Assembly: GCF_023156535.1 (NCBI RefSeq)
Contig: NZ_JALNMH010000001.1
Coordinates: 310,001 to 374,000, forward strand
Length of the DNA: 64,000 bases
Direction: 5' to 3'
DNA from: Pseudomarimonas salicorniae
Lineage (GTDB): Bacteria > Pseudomonadota > Gammaproteobacteria > Xanthomonadales > Xanthomonadaceae
Shown piece after piece: positions 50,993 through 61,409 of this stretch. The notes beneath the pieces were generated by a model, which was not told the DNA's origin, ran no database searches, and saw only the letters and a list, made by a program, of their open reading frames with translations. The position numbers and the translations under genes are program-made. Within the stretch, counting starts at the first letter, position 1. Each line of letters begins with the position of its first letter.

Positions 50993-53824
50993 GTGTCCAA
51001 GTCCACGCCGCGCCTGAGGGCGCTCAGTCTTGCCCTGCTTCTGACCATCGGCGCCGGCGCCAGCGGTGCCCAGGCGCAGACCGCCATTCCCGCCCCCGGC
51101 CTGCAGGCCAATGGGACCATCACCTACGACAGCCAGGGTGTGCCGACGATCACCGCAGCCAGCGACGTCGATGCCGCCTGGCTGATGGGCTATGCCCACG
51201 CCCGCGACCGCTTCTTCCAGATGGACCAACTGCGCCGCGTGGCCTCCGGCACCCTGGCCGAGCTGTTCGGCCAGGCGGCGCTGTCCTCGGACGTGCAGTT
51301 CCGCACCTTCGGCCTGCGCCGCGCGGCGCAGAAGAGCTGGGAGGCCTCGCCGGCCGCGCTGCGCGGTCCGCTGCGCGCCTATGCCGACGGGGTCAACGCC
51401 TGGCTGGCGCAGAATGCCAGCACCCTGCCCATCGAGTACGGCGCGCTGGAGCTGACCCGCGCCCAGCCCTGGAGCCCGGTGGATTCGCTCGTGATCGGCA
51501 AGCTGCTCGCCCTGCAGCTGTCCTTCGACGACGACACCGGCTACACCGCGCGCCTCGGCGCCTACCAGCAGGCCGGCGCCGCGGCGGGTTTCAATGGCGC
51601 GGCGCTGTTCTTTGAGGACACCCACCGCAGCGCGCCGGCCGATGATCGCGCCTCGATACCGGGCTTTTTCTCCGACCAGAACAAGTCGGTGCGGATCAAG
51701 TCGGATCCGAACGCCGGCATCGATGCCGAGCAGCTGGCCCTGCTGCAGACCCATGTGGCCCGGGTCGAGGGCCACCCGATCCTCGGGCCCCTGCTCAACC
51801 GCCGCGAGAACCGCGCCGGCAGCAACTGGTGGATGGTCTCCGGCGAGCACACCGCGTCGGGCCGGCCGATCCTCGCCAACGACCCGCATCTGTCGATGGA
51901 CACGCCGACCCTGTTCCACGAGGCGCATATCGTCTCCAACGACCCCGCCTTCCCGCAGCCGATGAACACCGCCGGCCTGGTCGCACCCGGCACGCCGCTG
52001 CCGATCCTGGGCTGCACCAGCGACTTCTGCTGGGGCCTCACAACCAATTCCCTCGACGTCACCGACTGGTACTTCGAGCAGTTCATCCTCAACACCTATG
52101 GGCTGCCCACCCATTCGATCACCAATGGCGTCGCCGAGCCGGTGCTCTGGGTGTTCCAGAGCTACTTCGTCAACCGCTTTGACGGGGTGATGGACAACGC
52201 CGCCCGCGACAATTCGATCGGCTACACCAACGGCGCGGTCACCGTGCTGGTGCCGCGGCGCAACTTCGGCCCGATGCTGGTCGCGCCGAACGCCCAGGGC
52301 CAGGGCATCACGGTGCAGTACGCCGGCTGGGGGTCGACCTTCGAGCTGGAGGCCTTCCGCAAGATCAACCGCGCCACCAACCTCGAGGAGTTCCGCCAGG
52401 CGGTGCTCAACTTCGACGTCGGCTCGCAGAACTTCGGCTACGTCGACAAGGCCGGCAACATCGCCTACTACGTCTCCGCCGAGGCGCCGATCCGCCAGGA
52501 CCTGCAGGCCAACACGGTAAACGGCCTGCCGCCCTTCCTGGTCCGCAACGGCAGCGGCGGCAACGAGTGGCTGCCGCGGCAGACCACGCATCCCGGCCAG
52601 GCCCTGCCCTACGAGGTGCTGGCGCCGTCGGAGATGCCGCAGTGGGTCAACCCTGCGCAGGGCTATATCGCCAACGCCAACAATGATCCGGTCGGCGCCA
52701 CCTTCGACAACAATCCGCTGAACCAGCAGCGCGCCGGCGGCGGCATCTACTACCTCGCCCCGGGCGGCTCGCCGTTCCGCATGGGCCGCATCGACCGCGA
52801 GCTGCAGGACCTTATCGCCCGCGGCAACATCACCGTGCAGGACATGGCCCGGCTGCAGGCGAACACCGAGCTGCTCGACGCCGAGCTGGTCCTGCCGCAC
52901 CTGCTGAACGCCTTCGACAACCGCCCGGCCTGCCCGGTGGCCAACGATGCCAAGGTCGCCGAGGCGATCGGCTACCTGCGCGACTGGGACCTCTCGCATC
53001 CGACCGGCATCCAGCAGGGCTACGACGCGGGCGACAATCCGTTCGCGCTGGCGGCGCCGTCCGAGACCGAGATCGCCAACAGCGTGGCCGCCACCCTGTT
53101 CACGATGTTCCGCAGCCAGGCCATCCGCGGCACCATCGACCACACCCTGGGCCAGGTCGGCCTCGGCAGCTTCCGCCCCGGCGGCACCGATGCCTACACC
53201 GCGCTGATCCACCACCTGAAGATGTTCCCCAGCCGGCAGGGACGCGGGGCCTCGGGGCTCGACTTCTTCACCCGCGTACCGAGCGGCGTGGCGGCCAATG
53301 CGCCGGCGGCCACGCGGCGCGACTGCATCCTGCTCGACAGCCTGAAGCGCGGCATCGACCGCCTCGCGAGCAACGACTTCGCGCCGGCCTTCGGCAACTC
53401 GACCAACCTGCGCGACTACCGCTGGGGCCGGCTGCATCGCATCGTCTTCGACCATCCGCTGGGCGATCCGCTGTCGATTCCCTCGGACAACGGCTATCCG
53501 TTCACCAACCTCGCCCCCGGCCTGCCCGGGCTTGCCCGTCCCGGCGGCTTCCAGGCTGTCGACGCCTCCAGCCATGACGTGCGTGGCGACGGGCTGAACA
53601 GCTTCATGTTCGGCAGCGGACCGATCCGCCGCTTCATCGGCGAGATGACCGACACGCCCACCCTGCTGCAGGTGATCCCGGGCGGACAGGACGGCAAGAT
53701 CGGCGGGCCCGGCTACATCAGCCAGCTGCCGCTCTGGCTGGTCAACGGCTACAAGCCGCTGGTGATCGACCCGCAGGCCTCGGCAGCCAGCGCCGTCGCG
53801 ACCCTGCAGTTCAGTCCGCGCTGA
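50993..53824 (+). CDS. Secreted penicillin-acylase-family N-terminal nucleophile hydrolase
   Basis: 943 residues from GTG 50993, which follows GGGAGGA. A signal peptide ends at GAGASGAQAQT. Layout: alpha chain (about 30-250, TYDSQGVPTITAASDVDAAWLMGYAHARDRFFQMD), a linker, then the beta chain whose N-terminal nucleophile would be Ser277 in NRAGSNWWMVSGEHTASG, the self-cleavage point. LANDPHLSMDTPTLFHEAHI follows, and EEFRQAVLNFDVGSQNFGYVDKAGNIAYYVSAEAPI lies later. The family includes penicillin, cephalosporin and acyl-homoserine-lactone acylases. Substrate cannot be decided; quorum-signal degradation is one possibility. Confidence 0.9.
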   Translation: MSKSTPRLRALSLALLLTIGAGASGAQAQTAIPAPGLQANGTITYDSQGVPTITAASDVDAAWLMGYAHARDRFFQMDQLRRVASGTLAELFGQAALSSDVQFRTFGLRRAAQKSWEASPAALRGPLRAYADGVNAWLAQNASTLPIEYGALELTRAQPWSPVDSLVIGKLLALQLSFDDDTGYTARLGAYQQAGAAAGFNGAALFFEDTHRSAPADDRASIPGFFSDQNKSVRIKSDPNAGIDAEQLALLQTHVARVEGHPILGPLLNRRENRAGSNWWMVSGEHTASGRPILANDPHLSMDTPTLFHEAHIVSNDPAFPQPMNTAGLVAPGTPLPILGCTSDFCWGLTTNSLDVTDWYFEQFILNTYGLPTHSITNGVAEPVLWVFQSYFVNRFDGVMDNAARDNSIGYTNGAVTVLVPRRNFGPMLVAPNAQGQGITVQYAGWGSTFELEAFRKINRATNLEEFRQAVLNFDVGSQNFGYVDKAGNIAYYVSAEAPIRQDLQANTVNGLPPFLVRNGSGGNEWLPRQTTHPGQALPYEVLAPSEMPQWVNPAQGYIANANNDPVGATFDNNPLNQQRAGGGIYYLAPGGSPFRMGRIDRELQDLIARGNITVQDMARLQANTELLDAELVLPHLLNAFDNRPACPVANDAKVAEAIGYLRDWDLSHPTGIQQGYDAGDNPFALAAPSETEIANSVAATLFTMFRSQAIRGTIDHTLGQVGLGSFRPGGTDAYTALIHHLKMFPSRQGRGASGLDFFTRVPSGVAANAPAATRRDCILLDSLKRGIDRLASNDFAPAFGNSTNLRDYRWGRLHRIVFDHPLGDPLSIPSDNGYPFTNLAPGLPGLARPGGFQAVDASSHDVRGDGLNSFMFGSGPIRRFIGEMTDTPTLLQVIPGGQDGKIGGPGYISQLPLWLVNGYKPLVIDPQASAASAVATLQFSPR

Positions 53825-53875
53825 GCACGCCCGCGGGCTGCCGGTGCGTCGCCACGGCGACGCCCCGGTCCCGGC

Positions 53876-54553
53876 TCAGGCCAGCCCGCCGCTGGCCTGC
53901 AGCTGGGTCAGGGTGAAGTTCTGCAGCAGGGCCTTCTCGGTGCGCGAGATGCCGTTGAAGGCGATGCCCACCCGGGTGCCCTGACCGGCGGCCCCTTCGC
54001 CGCTGTGGCAGATGGCCCCCGACAACTCCAGCGCGTGGACGCCGCCCTCCAGCGGTAGCTCGAGCGCCAGGCTGACGCGTTGCCCGCTGCCGCCGAGCGG
54101 TGTGCCCAGCTCGATCATCGCCCCGGCATGACTGAGATCGACCACGCGGGCCGGCACCGTCAGGCTGGGGTCGCTGCCCCAGGCCATCGCCGGCAGCGAG
54201 GTGGCGATGCGCAGCGCGCTGCGCACGCGGCGGCCCTCGACCTTGCCCGGCCAGGCCAGCAGCACGTAGGCAAAGGGCACGGTGAAGCTGCCGAGCACGC
54301 GGGTCGAGAAGCGGTAGTCGTACTGGCCGGTGAAGCCTCGGACCTCGAGCTCGGCCATCTCGCGCCACTCGGCGCCGGCCTGGCCCTCGTGCAGGGGCAC
54401 CACCATCAGGCCCTTGCCCTCGATGGCGGCGCAGAACTTGGCCTCGGTGGAACGCTTCCCATCGCCCGGAGGATGCGCCTGCAGGAACATCCCCGGCCGC
54501 AGCCGAAGGGCGCGAAGTGAAAGCGATTCTGGTTCGGCGGCCGGTCCGCTCAT
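53876..54553 (-). CDS. PilZ-domain c-di-GMP-binding protein (YcgR-like)
   Basis: 225 residues. The N-terminal YcgR-like flagellar-brake domain (RPGMFLQAHPPGDGKRSTEAKF, EVRGFTGQYDYRFSTRVLGSFTVPFAYVLLAWP) is followed by PilZ, with the RxxxR in GRRVRSALRIA and the D/NxSxxG motif in VVDLSHAGAMIELG, both needed for c-di-GMP binding. The C-terminal part completes the barrel (RVGIAFNGIS). It may link c-di-GMP to motility or to polysaccharide synthesis; a diguanylate cyclase is encoded at 19005-20420. Confidence 0.9.
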   Translation of the reverse strand: MSGPAAEPESLSLRALRLRPGMFLQAHPPGDGKRSTEAKFCAAIEGKGLMVVPLHEGQAGAEWREMAELEVRGFTGQYDYRFSTRVLGSFTVPFAYVLLAWPGKVEGRRVRSALRIATSLPAMAWGSDPSLTVPARVVDLSHAGAMIELGTPLGGSGQRVSLALELPLEGGVHALELSGAICHSGEGAAGQGTRVGIAFNGISRTEKALLQNFTLTQLQASGGLA

Positions 54554-54672
54554 GCGTCAACGCTCCGTGGTGCAGCCAGGGAAACGGCCGCTGCAGGCAG
54601 CGAAGATACCCGATGGACGCAGGCTGGCAAGCAGGAGTTTCCCGGATCGGTTCTTAGCCCATTGCTTGGCTT

Positions 54673-54993
54673 TCAATGACGGGCCCGGACCAGGCGAACT
54701 GCATGCCGGAACAGCAGGGCGGCCGCCATCAGACCGCCGAGGCCAAGCACCGGCCAGGGCAGCGACCAGGCAAGCCCGCAGCCCAGCGCGACCAGCAGCA
54801 ATGCATAAAGCACGACCCCGCCGGCGCTGGGACGCAGCAGGTTGAACCCGCCGCAGCGCGGACAGCGGTACTCCCCGCGCTGCTCGCTCCAATGCCACCA
54901 GCGCTCGCGCCGGTAGGGCACCTCGATGTGCGTCTCGGACAGGTCGAGCAGTCGGCCGCAGTGGGCGCAGGGGCAGCGGGTGGCGGGAATCAT
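54673..54993 (-). CDS. Small zinc-ribbon membrane protein
   Basis: 106 residues from ATG 54993. The N-terminal half has two CxxC pairs (RCPCAHCGRLLDLSE and EYRCPRCGGFNLLRP), a zinc ribbon. The C-terminal half has two hydrophobic helices (about 59-78 and 80-96). A short basic tail follows. No family name is recognised. It is likely an inner-membrane protein with a cytoplasmic zinc finger. It stands between PilZ and DUF4124 genes, all on the minus strand. Confidence 0.7.
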   Translation of the reverse strand: MIPATRCPCAHCGRLLDLSETHIEVPYRRERWWHWSEQRGEYRCPRCGGFNLLRPSAGGVVLYALLLVALGCGLAWSLPWPVLGLGGLMAAALLFRHAVRLVRARH

Positions 54994-55139
54994 CGGGGCG
55001 GGGGCGCGACGGGCCAGGCAGGGCGGCCGAGCCTGCCCGCAGCGCAGCCGGTGCACAAGTGCGCATCGCGTGTGTCCGCGCCCCCTTCCGCCCGTCCCGC
55101 CGTCTGCGCCGCAAGGGCAGGAGTCGGGACAGCGCCCGA

Positions 55140-55812
55140 TCACCCGCCGCAGTGGTCGGCGAGAATGCTCCTCAGGCGCTCGACCTCGGCGGCGGCCTCG
55201 CGGCGGGCGTCGCCGATGCCGTTGAACTCGCGGCGGCGCATCTCGTCGCGGAGCTCGCGGTAGGCGCGGCAGGCCTGCCCGGGGCTGAACTGCCGGCAGC
55301 GGTCCTCGACCAGGACCATGGGCGGGAGCGCACCTGCGATCTCCGGGCGCGGCGCGCCGGGACCCTCGCCGCCCGCGCGTGGCGCCGGTCGCCCGCCGCG
55401 GCCGGCGAGGCCGCGCGGACCGGCCTCGTTGCCGGCCACCACCCAGTACGGCACGTAGCGCGGATCGGGATCGTCGCGCGGCGACAGCCGGGACTTTCCC
55501 TCGAAGTCGACGCAGCGCCAGAGCGGCGGCGGTGGATCGATGGGTGGGGGCTCGGGGGGTGGCGATGCCGACTCGGCGGGCGGCGGTTCGGGGACCGGAT
55601 CCTGGACCGGGGTGGCAGGGGAAGCGGGATCGAGCCGGGCCTCGCTGCGCCGGTCGAGCTGGCCGGGCGGACAGGGCTGGTCCTGCAGTGCGACGCGGCC
55701 GGAGGCATCCACGCAGCGGTAGACCGTGACCGTTTCGGCCCCGGCGGAGGCGGCGAACAGCAGCAGACCGGCTAAGCTGGCCAGCCCTGCCTTGCCCGGA
55801 GGACCGCGGTCC

Positions 55813-55814
<2 letters not shown>
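55140..55814 (-). CDS. DUF4124-domain secreted protein
   Basis: 224 residues. A signal peptide ends at AASAGAE. A DUF4124-like start (VTVYRCVDASGRVALQDQPCP) is followed by a proline- and glutamate-rich linker (about 62-97), and a second similar segment (PPLWRCVDFEGKSRLSPRDDP). The C-terminus is charged and probably helical (CRAYRELRDEMRRREFNGIG). The start is ATG 55814, sharing bases with the ATG of the divergent amidohydrolase. DUF4124 proteins are usually periplasmic with unknown role. Confidence 0.8.
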
Positions 55815-57387
<1,573 letters not shown>

Positions 57388-57426
57388 GCCCTGTCCGAAC
57401 CGCCCTCCGCGAGGAATCCAAACGCC

Positions 57427-57828
57427 ATGTTCAGCCACGTCATGCTCGGAACCAATGACATCGAGCGCGCCAAGCGCTTCTACGACGCCGTGCTCGGCGT
57501 GCTCGGCGTCGGCGAGCCGATCCGCAACCTGTCCGCCGGCGGCAAGGCCCGGCTGTTCTATCGCCACCAGGGCCAGACCTTCTGCGTCAGCGAGCCGATC
57601 AATGGCGATCCGGCCAGCTTCGGCAACGGCAGCACGATCGGCTTCCGCTGCGACTCCCCCGAGCAGGTGCGCGCCTTCCACGACGCCGCGGTGGCCCACG
57701 GCGGCACCTCGATCGAGGACCCGCCGGGCCTGCGCGAGGTAGCCATGGGCTCGCTGTACCTGGCCTACGTCCGCGACCCCGACGGCAACAAGCTCAATGC
57801 CCTGCACCGAATGCCGCCGGCTGGCTAG
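57427..57828 (+). CDS. VOC-family protein
   Basis: 133 residues, a single VOC domain of the glyoxalase-like type: FSHVMLGTNDIERAKRFYDAVLGVLG, GKARLFYRHQGQTFCVSEPI, GSTIGFRCDSPEQVRAFHDAA and a last strand YVRDPDGNKLNALHRM. His3-type and Glu-type metal ligands are partly present. It lies 39 nt after the amidohydrolase and may share its transcript. Function is undefined. Unlike the VOC cassette at 35573 it has normal GC-rich codon use. Confidence 0.85.
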   Translation: MFSHVMLGTNDIERAKRFYDAVLGVLGVGEPIRNLSAGGKARLFYRHQGQTFCVSEPINGDPASFGNGSTIGFRCDSPEQVRAFHDAAVAHGGTSIEDPPGLREVAMGSLYLAYVRDPDGNKLNALHRMPPAG

Positions 57829-57942
57829 CCGTTCCGGCCGGTGCGGAAGGCGGCCGGTCACGCTGGCACGGCTTCGCCGTCCTTTTCCGCAGGCCCCGCC
57901 TTCTGCGGCGCCGCCAGCAACCTCAGGGAGCCCCACGCAGCA

Positions 57943-58236
57943 ATGAACCGAACCGAAGCCGGCTTTGCAATTACCACCCTCCTGGCCACCGGCGGCTGGG
58001 GCCTCGGCCGGATGCTCGGCACCGAAGGCCTTGACGATGCCGTGGCCGGTCTCGGTTTTGTCCTGATCTGCCTGGGGCTGTTCCTGCAGCATCGAAAGCC
58101 CCTGACGACGGCGCTCGGCGAGGGCGCGTCCGCAGCCGACCTGCGTGCCCCGTTCCGCGGGCTGCCAGCGCTGCTGCAGGTGACCGGCGCCCTGGCCTTG
58201 TACGTGGGCATCCTGATCTGGTGGCTGGAGCGCTAG
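57943..58236 (+). CDS. Small membrane protein
   Basis: 97 residues from ATG 57943, preceded by CAGGGAG. Three hydrophobic segments (about 6-22, 33-47 and 73-93), a central loop with LTTALGEGASAADLRAPF, and a C-terminal WWLER. No family recognised. Inner membrane likely. Confidence 0.65.
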   Translation: MNRTEAGFAITTLLATGGWGLGRMLGTEGLDDAVAGLGFVLICLGLFLQHRKPLTTALGEGASAADLRAPFRGLPALLQVTGALALYVGILIWWLER

Positions 58237-58304
58237 CCAGGCCGCGGGTCCGGACACCCTGCGGGGGTATGCTGCGCGGGACTCGGCAGCATGGGCGGAC
58301 AGGC

Positions 58305-58517
58305 ATGGCTGACTCGCAAGGCGGATCCGGATCATCCGGCGCAGCGGACGAGGTCGCCGAGCTGCGCGCTGCACTGTGGCAATGCTATGTGCTGGCCGGC
58401 GGCGATGGCGAAGCGCTGACGCCCGATCAGCTCGACAGCCGCGAGCTGGGCCTGCTCGCGGTGGACTGCGTGCGCGACCTGCGCGGCTTCTTCGCCGCGG
58501 CCCGCCTCGACCGCTGA
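58305..58517 (+). CDS. Small soluble protein upstream of the DUF1223 gene
   Basis: 70 residues from ATG 58305. A low-complexity start (SQGGSGSSGAADEV) is followed by a helical segment ELRAALWQCYVLAGGDGEAL and DCVRDLRGFFAA. Its stop overlaps the start of the DUF1223 gene (TGATG), so the two are coupled. No family recognised. Confidence 0.6.
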   Translation: MADSQGGSGSSGAADEVAELRAALWQCYVLAGGDGEALTPDQLDSRELGLLAVDCVRDLRGFFAAARLDR

Positions 58518-59359
58518 TGAAGCGCGACGCTGCCGGTCTCGCCCTCGGCGCCCTGGTGCTGGCGGCGGCGATCGTGCCTTCGCTGTCGGGCGCGGGCTGT
58601 CGCAGCGAAGGGGTGCGCCTGCTGCCGGTGCTCGAGCTGTACACCTCGGAGGGCTGCAGCAGCTGCCCCCCGGCCGACCGCCGGCTGGCCGAGCTGGTCG
58701 AGGCGGGCATCGGCGAGGTCGTCGTGGCGCTCGCCCTGCATGTGGATTACTGGGATTACCTCGGCTGGCGCGACCGCTTCGCCGACCCGCGGCATACCGC
58801 GCGCCAGCGGGCGCGGGTCGCGACGGCCGGCGGTCGGGTCGTCTACACACCGCAGTGGATGCTGGGCGATGCCGTGCAGCTCACGCGCAGCGACCTCGAC
58901 CGGGGTCGCCTCCGTGCCAGGGCCCTTGGCGCAGAGGCGCCCGCGGTGACGGCGCGGCTCGCTGCCCGCATCGAGGGCGACCAGGTCGAGGTCGACCTGC
59001 ACGCCGATGCAGCGCCCGGTCAGCCGCAGATGCAGGCCTGGCTGCTCGGCTGGAGCAGCGGCCTGCGGAGCGCGGTCAGCGCCGGCGAGAACCGCGACCG
59101 CCAGCTCAGCCACGTTCGCGTGCTGCGCCGCTGGCAGGGGCCCTGGCCGGTGTCGCCCGGCACCCCGCTGTCCGGGCTCAGCCGCCTGCCGCTGGAGTCC
59201 GAAGCGCATGCGGCGCAGGGGCTCAGTCTTCTGCTCGCCAGCGATGACGCGGCTCCGGCCTGGGCCCTGGACCTGCCGCTGGACGATTGCGCACGCGACC
59301 CCGGCCCGCCCCTCGAAGCCGGTCCGGAGCCCGGCGATGCGCCCGCGCCCCGAGCCTGA
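58517..59359 (+). CDS. DUF1223 thioredoxin-like secreted protein
   Basis: 280 residues. An N-terminal hydrophobic signal or anchor (LALGALVLAAAIVPSLSGAG) is followed by the DUF1223 thioredoxin-like fold starting LPVLELYTSEGCSSCPPADR with a CSSC motif. DYWDYLGWRDRFADPRHTARQ and YTPQWMLGDA are family signatures. The last 30 residues are proline-rich and poorly conserved. Probably periplasmic redox-active or thiol-binding. The gene's end overlaps the start of the broken methyltransferase gene by 23 nt. Confidence 0.88.
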   Translation: MKRDAAGLALGALVLAAAIVPSLSGAGCRSEGVRLLPVLELYTSEGCSSCPPADRRLAELVEAGIGEVVVALALHVDYWDYLGWRDRFADPRHTARQRARVATAGGRVVYTPQWMLGDAVQLTRSDLDRGRLRARALGAEAPAVTARLAARIEGDQVEVDLHADAAPGQPQMQAWLLGWSSGLRSAVSAGENRDRQLSHVRVLRRWQGPWPVSPGTPLSGLSRLPLESEAHAAQGLSLLLASDDAAPAWALDLPLDDCARDPGPPLEAGPEPGDAPAPRA

Positions 59360-59963
59360 GAGCCTCGCCCGGGCCCGCGAGGACACTCCGCGGGTGTACG
59401 AGAGCCGGGCGGCGGGCTGGGACCGGCACCGGCCGAGACAGCTGTTCGAGCGCCGATGGCTGGACCGCTGGCTGGCGCGACTGCCGGATCGGCCACGGGT
59501 GCTCGACCTCGGCTGCGGCGCCGGCGAGCCGATCACCGGCTATCTGTTGTAAAAGGGTGTGGAGTATGTCGGGCTCGACGCCTCGCTGCCGATGCTGGAC
59601 CTCGCCCGCGGGCGCTGGCCCGCGGCGCGCTTCCTGCACCGCGACATGCGCGACCTGTCGGGCCTTGCAGACTTTGACGGCGTGCTGAGCTGGGACGGCA
59701 GCTTCCATCTGACCGCGGCCGAGCAGGTCCGGCTGATCGCGGCCATCGGCGGCTGCCTGCGGCCGCACGGGGCGGTGCTGCTGACCATCGGCGATGCCGC
59801 AGGAGAGGTGATCGGCCACGTCGAGGGCGAAGCCGTCTACCACGCCAGCCTGGCGCCGGATGACTATCGCAGCCGATTTCGCGAGGCCGGGTTCCTCGAT
59901 GTCGAGATCAGCCTGCTCGATGCGGCCTGCGACGGGCACTCGCTGTGCCTGGCATGGCGCTGA
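59337..59963 (+). pseudogene. Class I SAM methyltransferase, broken by an in-frame TAA
   Basis: One continuous reading frame interrupted at 59550-59552. Before the stop: RPRVLDLGCGAGEPITGYLL, with SAM motif I intact. After the stop, in the same frame: KGVEYVGLDASLPMLDLARG, where motif II and the rest follow to HSLCLAWR. Restored, the protein would be 208 codons, the length of a typical small methyltransferase. Replacing TAA by GAA would give an ordinary GYLLEKG, so a single-base change is the simplest cause. Each half alone lacks part of the SAM site. Restart at GTG 59559 is possible, but such a fragment would lack motif I. A sequencing error is not excluded. Confidence 0.82.
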
Positions 59964-59978
59964 GTCGCGCCGGCGGGT

Positions 59979-60407
59979 TCAGTCGCCGCGGACGGGGAAG
60001 GTCTCCGCATCGCCGGCGGGCGGCCGCTCGGCAGGCGCCGCGCGGCTGGCCTGGGCCGGCGCAGCACTCCGACCCGCGCCGCAGCGGAAAGCCTGCCAGC
60101 TCTGCTCACCGTTGACCGGCTCGTCGACCGCCCGGATCGTGTCGGCCTGCATGTCCGGCGCCTCGTTGCGCGCCATCACCTCGAGTTCGTCCTTCACCTT
60201 GATCGGATCACGGCGGTAGAGCCCGACCTGATCCTTCACGGTGACCGTGATCTCGCCGAGCCGCTGGCAGGCCGAGAGGTTCTCGCTGGCCCGGGCGACC
60301 CGGATCGAGTGGCCCTGCGGCTCCATCTTCACCCAGGTGCAGGCGCCCAGCGTCGCGCCGGCGGCAAGGACAAGCAACAGTCGTGAGGCGGTCATCGTGG
60401 TCTCCAT
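59979..60407 (-). CDS. DUF4156-type lipoprotein
   Basis: 142 residues. The lipobox LVLAAGATLGACTWVK puts the lipidated Cys near residue 23. The first part matches DUF4156 (CTWVKMEPQGHSIRVA, LSACQRLGEITVTVKDQVG, DELEVMARNEAPDMQADTIR). The tail (from about residue 105) is alanine- and proline-rich. ATG 60407 or 60395 are both possible starts. The family is found near the cell envelope and is of unknown function. Confidence 0.82.
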   Translation of the reverse strand: METTMTASRLLLVLAAGATLGACTWVKMEPQGHSIRVARASENLSACQRLGEITVTVKDQVGLYRRDPIKVKDELEVMARNEAPDMQADTIRAVDEPVNGEQSWQAFRCGAGRSAAPAQASRAAPAERPPAGDAETFPVRGD

Positions 60408-60834
60408 GGGTTCGCTAGCCTATTTGCCCCCCTGCGGCTTAGCAACGGGTGAATCGCAATGCAGGGGTGCGCCGCCGCTCCTGCCACGCGCAGGACGAGC
60501 GGGGCGACGGACATCGCACGGGTGATCCGGCCCTCCTCGATCCGAGCATGGGCGGAACCAGGTGGGAGTTCGGACCGGATCAGCAGTGGGGTGATCGGCG
60601 GGCACCGGCCGAGCGTCAACATTCTTGAGGGGCCGCTGAGGGCGCAGAGTTCGCATTCGCCTCGGTCCCGCTGTAGGAGCCAGCTTGCTGGCGATAGTCG
60701 CCCCGGATGGGACGATCGCCAGCAAGCTGGCTCCTACATTCGGGTGTTGTGGAAGGTCTTCTTCGCGCCCAATCGAGACGGTGCGCATCGCCTCTTCGAG
60801 TCCAGGTCGGCGGTCGTCACCTTGCCGACTCTGG
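60408..60834. other. Gene-free interval with solo type A palindrome
   Basis: About 427 bp with no supported gene. It holds one type A palindrome (60673-60737) with a flanking GGAAGGTCTTCTTCGCGCCC that also follows the A palindrome at 16479-16543. Nothing else is recognised. Confidence 0.7.
60673..60737. repeat. Solo palindromic repeat, type A
   Basis: Same family and length as 688-752: arms GTAGGAGCCAGCTTGCTGGC and complement. No B or C palindrome nearby. Confidence 0.9.
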
Positions 60835-61347
60835 TCATCCCGGATTGCGGGCAGGGTAAGTCCTGGCAGGTGCTTGCCGATGTGCCGGCTCCGCCTCGCC
60901 CGCGACAGGCAGGCGCCGGGCGCCGCTGCCGAGGGCGGCGAGCTGGTCCTCGGGGTTCCACAGGGCGCAGGCCTTCAGCGACAGGCAGCCGCAGCCGATG
61001 CAGCCGTCGAGGCGGTCGCGCAGGGCGATCAGGGCCTCGATGCGGGCATCCAGACGGGCGCGCCAGGCGCGGGAGAGCCGGGCCCAGTCGGCCTTGGTCG
61101 GGGTGCGCGCCTCAGGCAGGGCGTCCAGGGCCTGGCGGATCTCGGCCAGCGGAATGCCGAGCTGCTGCGCGCTGCGGATGAAGGCGACGCGGCGCAGGAT
61201 GGCGCGCGGGTAGCGGCGCTGGTTGCCGGCGCTGCGTTCGGCGTGGAGCAGACCCTGCGCCTCGTAGAAGTGCAGGGCGGAGACGGCCACGCCGCTGCGG
61301 CGGGCCAGTTCGCCGACGCCAAGGCTGGCGGTTTGCCTGACGGCCAT
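60835..61347 (-). CDS. soxR: Redox-sensitive transcriptional activator SoxR
   Basis: 170 residues, a MerR-family regulator. The N-terminal HTH is VGELARRSGVAVSALHFYEA, followed by RSAGNQRRYPRAILRRVAFI. The [2Fe-2S] cluster motif is CIGCGCLSLKAC, with cysteines 116, 119, 121 and 127, the CX2CXCX5C of SoxR. It is oxidised by redox-cycling compounds and then activates target promoters. It reads away from an MFS exporter gene, and a SoxR box lies in the space between them. The C-terminal tail after the cluster is about 15 residues longer than in E. coli. Confidence 0.94.
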   Translation of the reverse strand: MAVRQTASLGVGELARRSGVAVSALHFYEAQGLLHAERSAGNQRRYPRAILRRVAFIRSAQQLGIPLAEIRQALDALPEARTPTKADWARLSRAWRARLDARIEALIALRDRLDGCIGCGCLSLKACALWNPEDQLAALGSGARRLPVAGEAEPAHRQAPARTYPARNPG

Positions 61348-61354
61348 CGCTTGA

Positions 61355-61372
61355 CCTCAAGTTTACTTGAGG
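61355..61372. promoter_or_regulatory. SoxR box between soxR and the MFS gene
   Basis: Palindrome CCTCAAGTTTACTTGAGG, one base from the canonical SoxR site CCTCAAGTTAACTTGAGG. It overlaps a TTGACC (-35 like, 61351-61356), and TACGGT at 61376-61381 would be a weak -10 at a 19-nt spacing, the long spacer typical of MerR-type promoters. It should control the MFS gene and perhaps soxR. Confidence 0.9.
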
Positions 61373-61409
61373 TTGTACGGTGCTCGTCGATGACCCTGAA
61401 TGCAAGCCG

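Noticed and set aside
50888-53575. A minus-strand frame of about 895 codons opposite the acylase
   Set aside because: Opposite strand of a gene with signal peptide and catalytic motifs. The antisense product has no domain.
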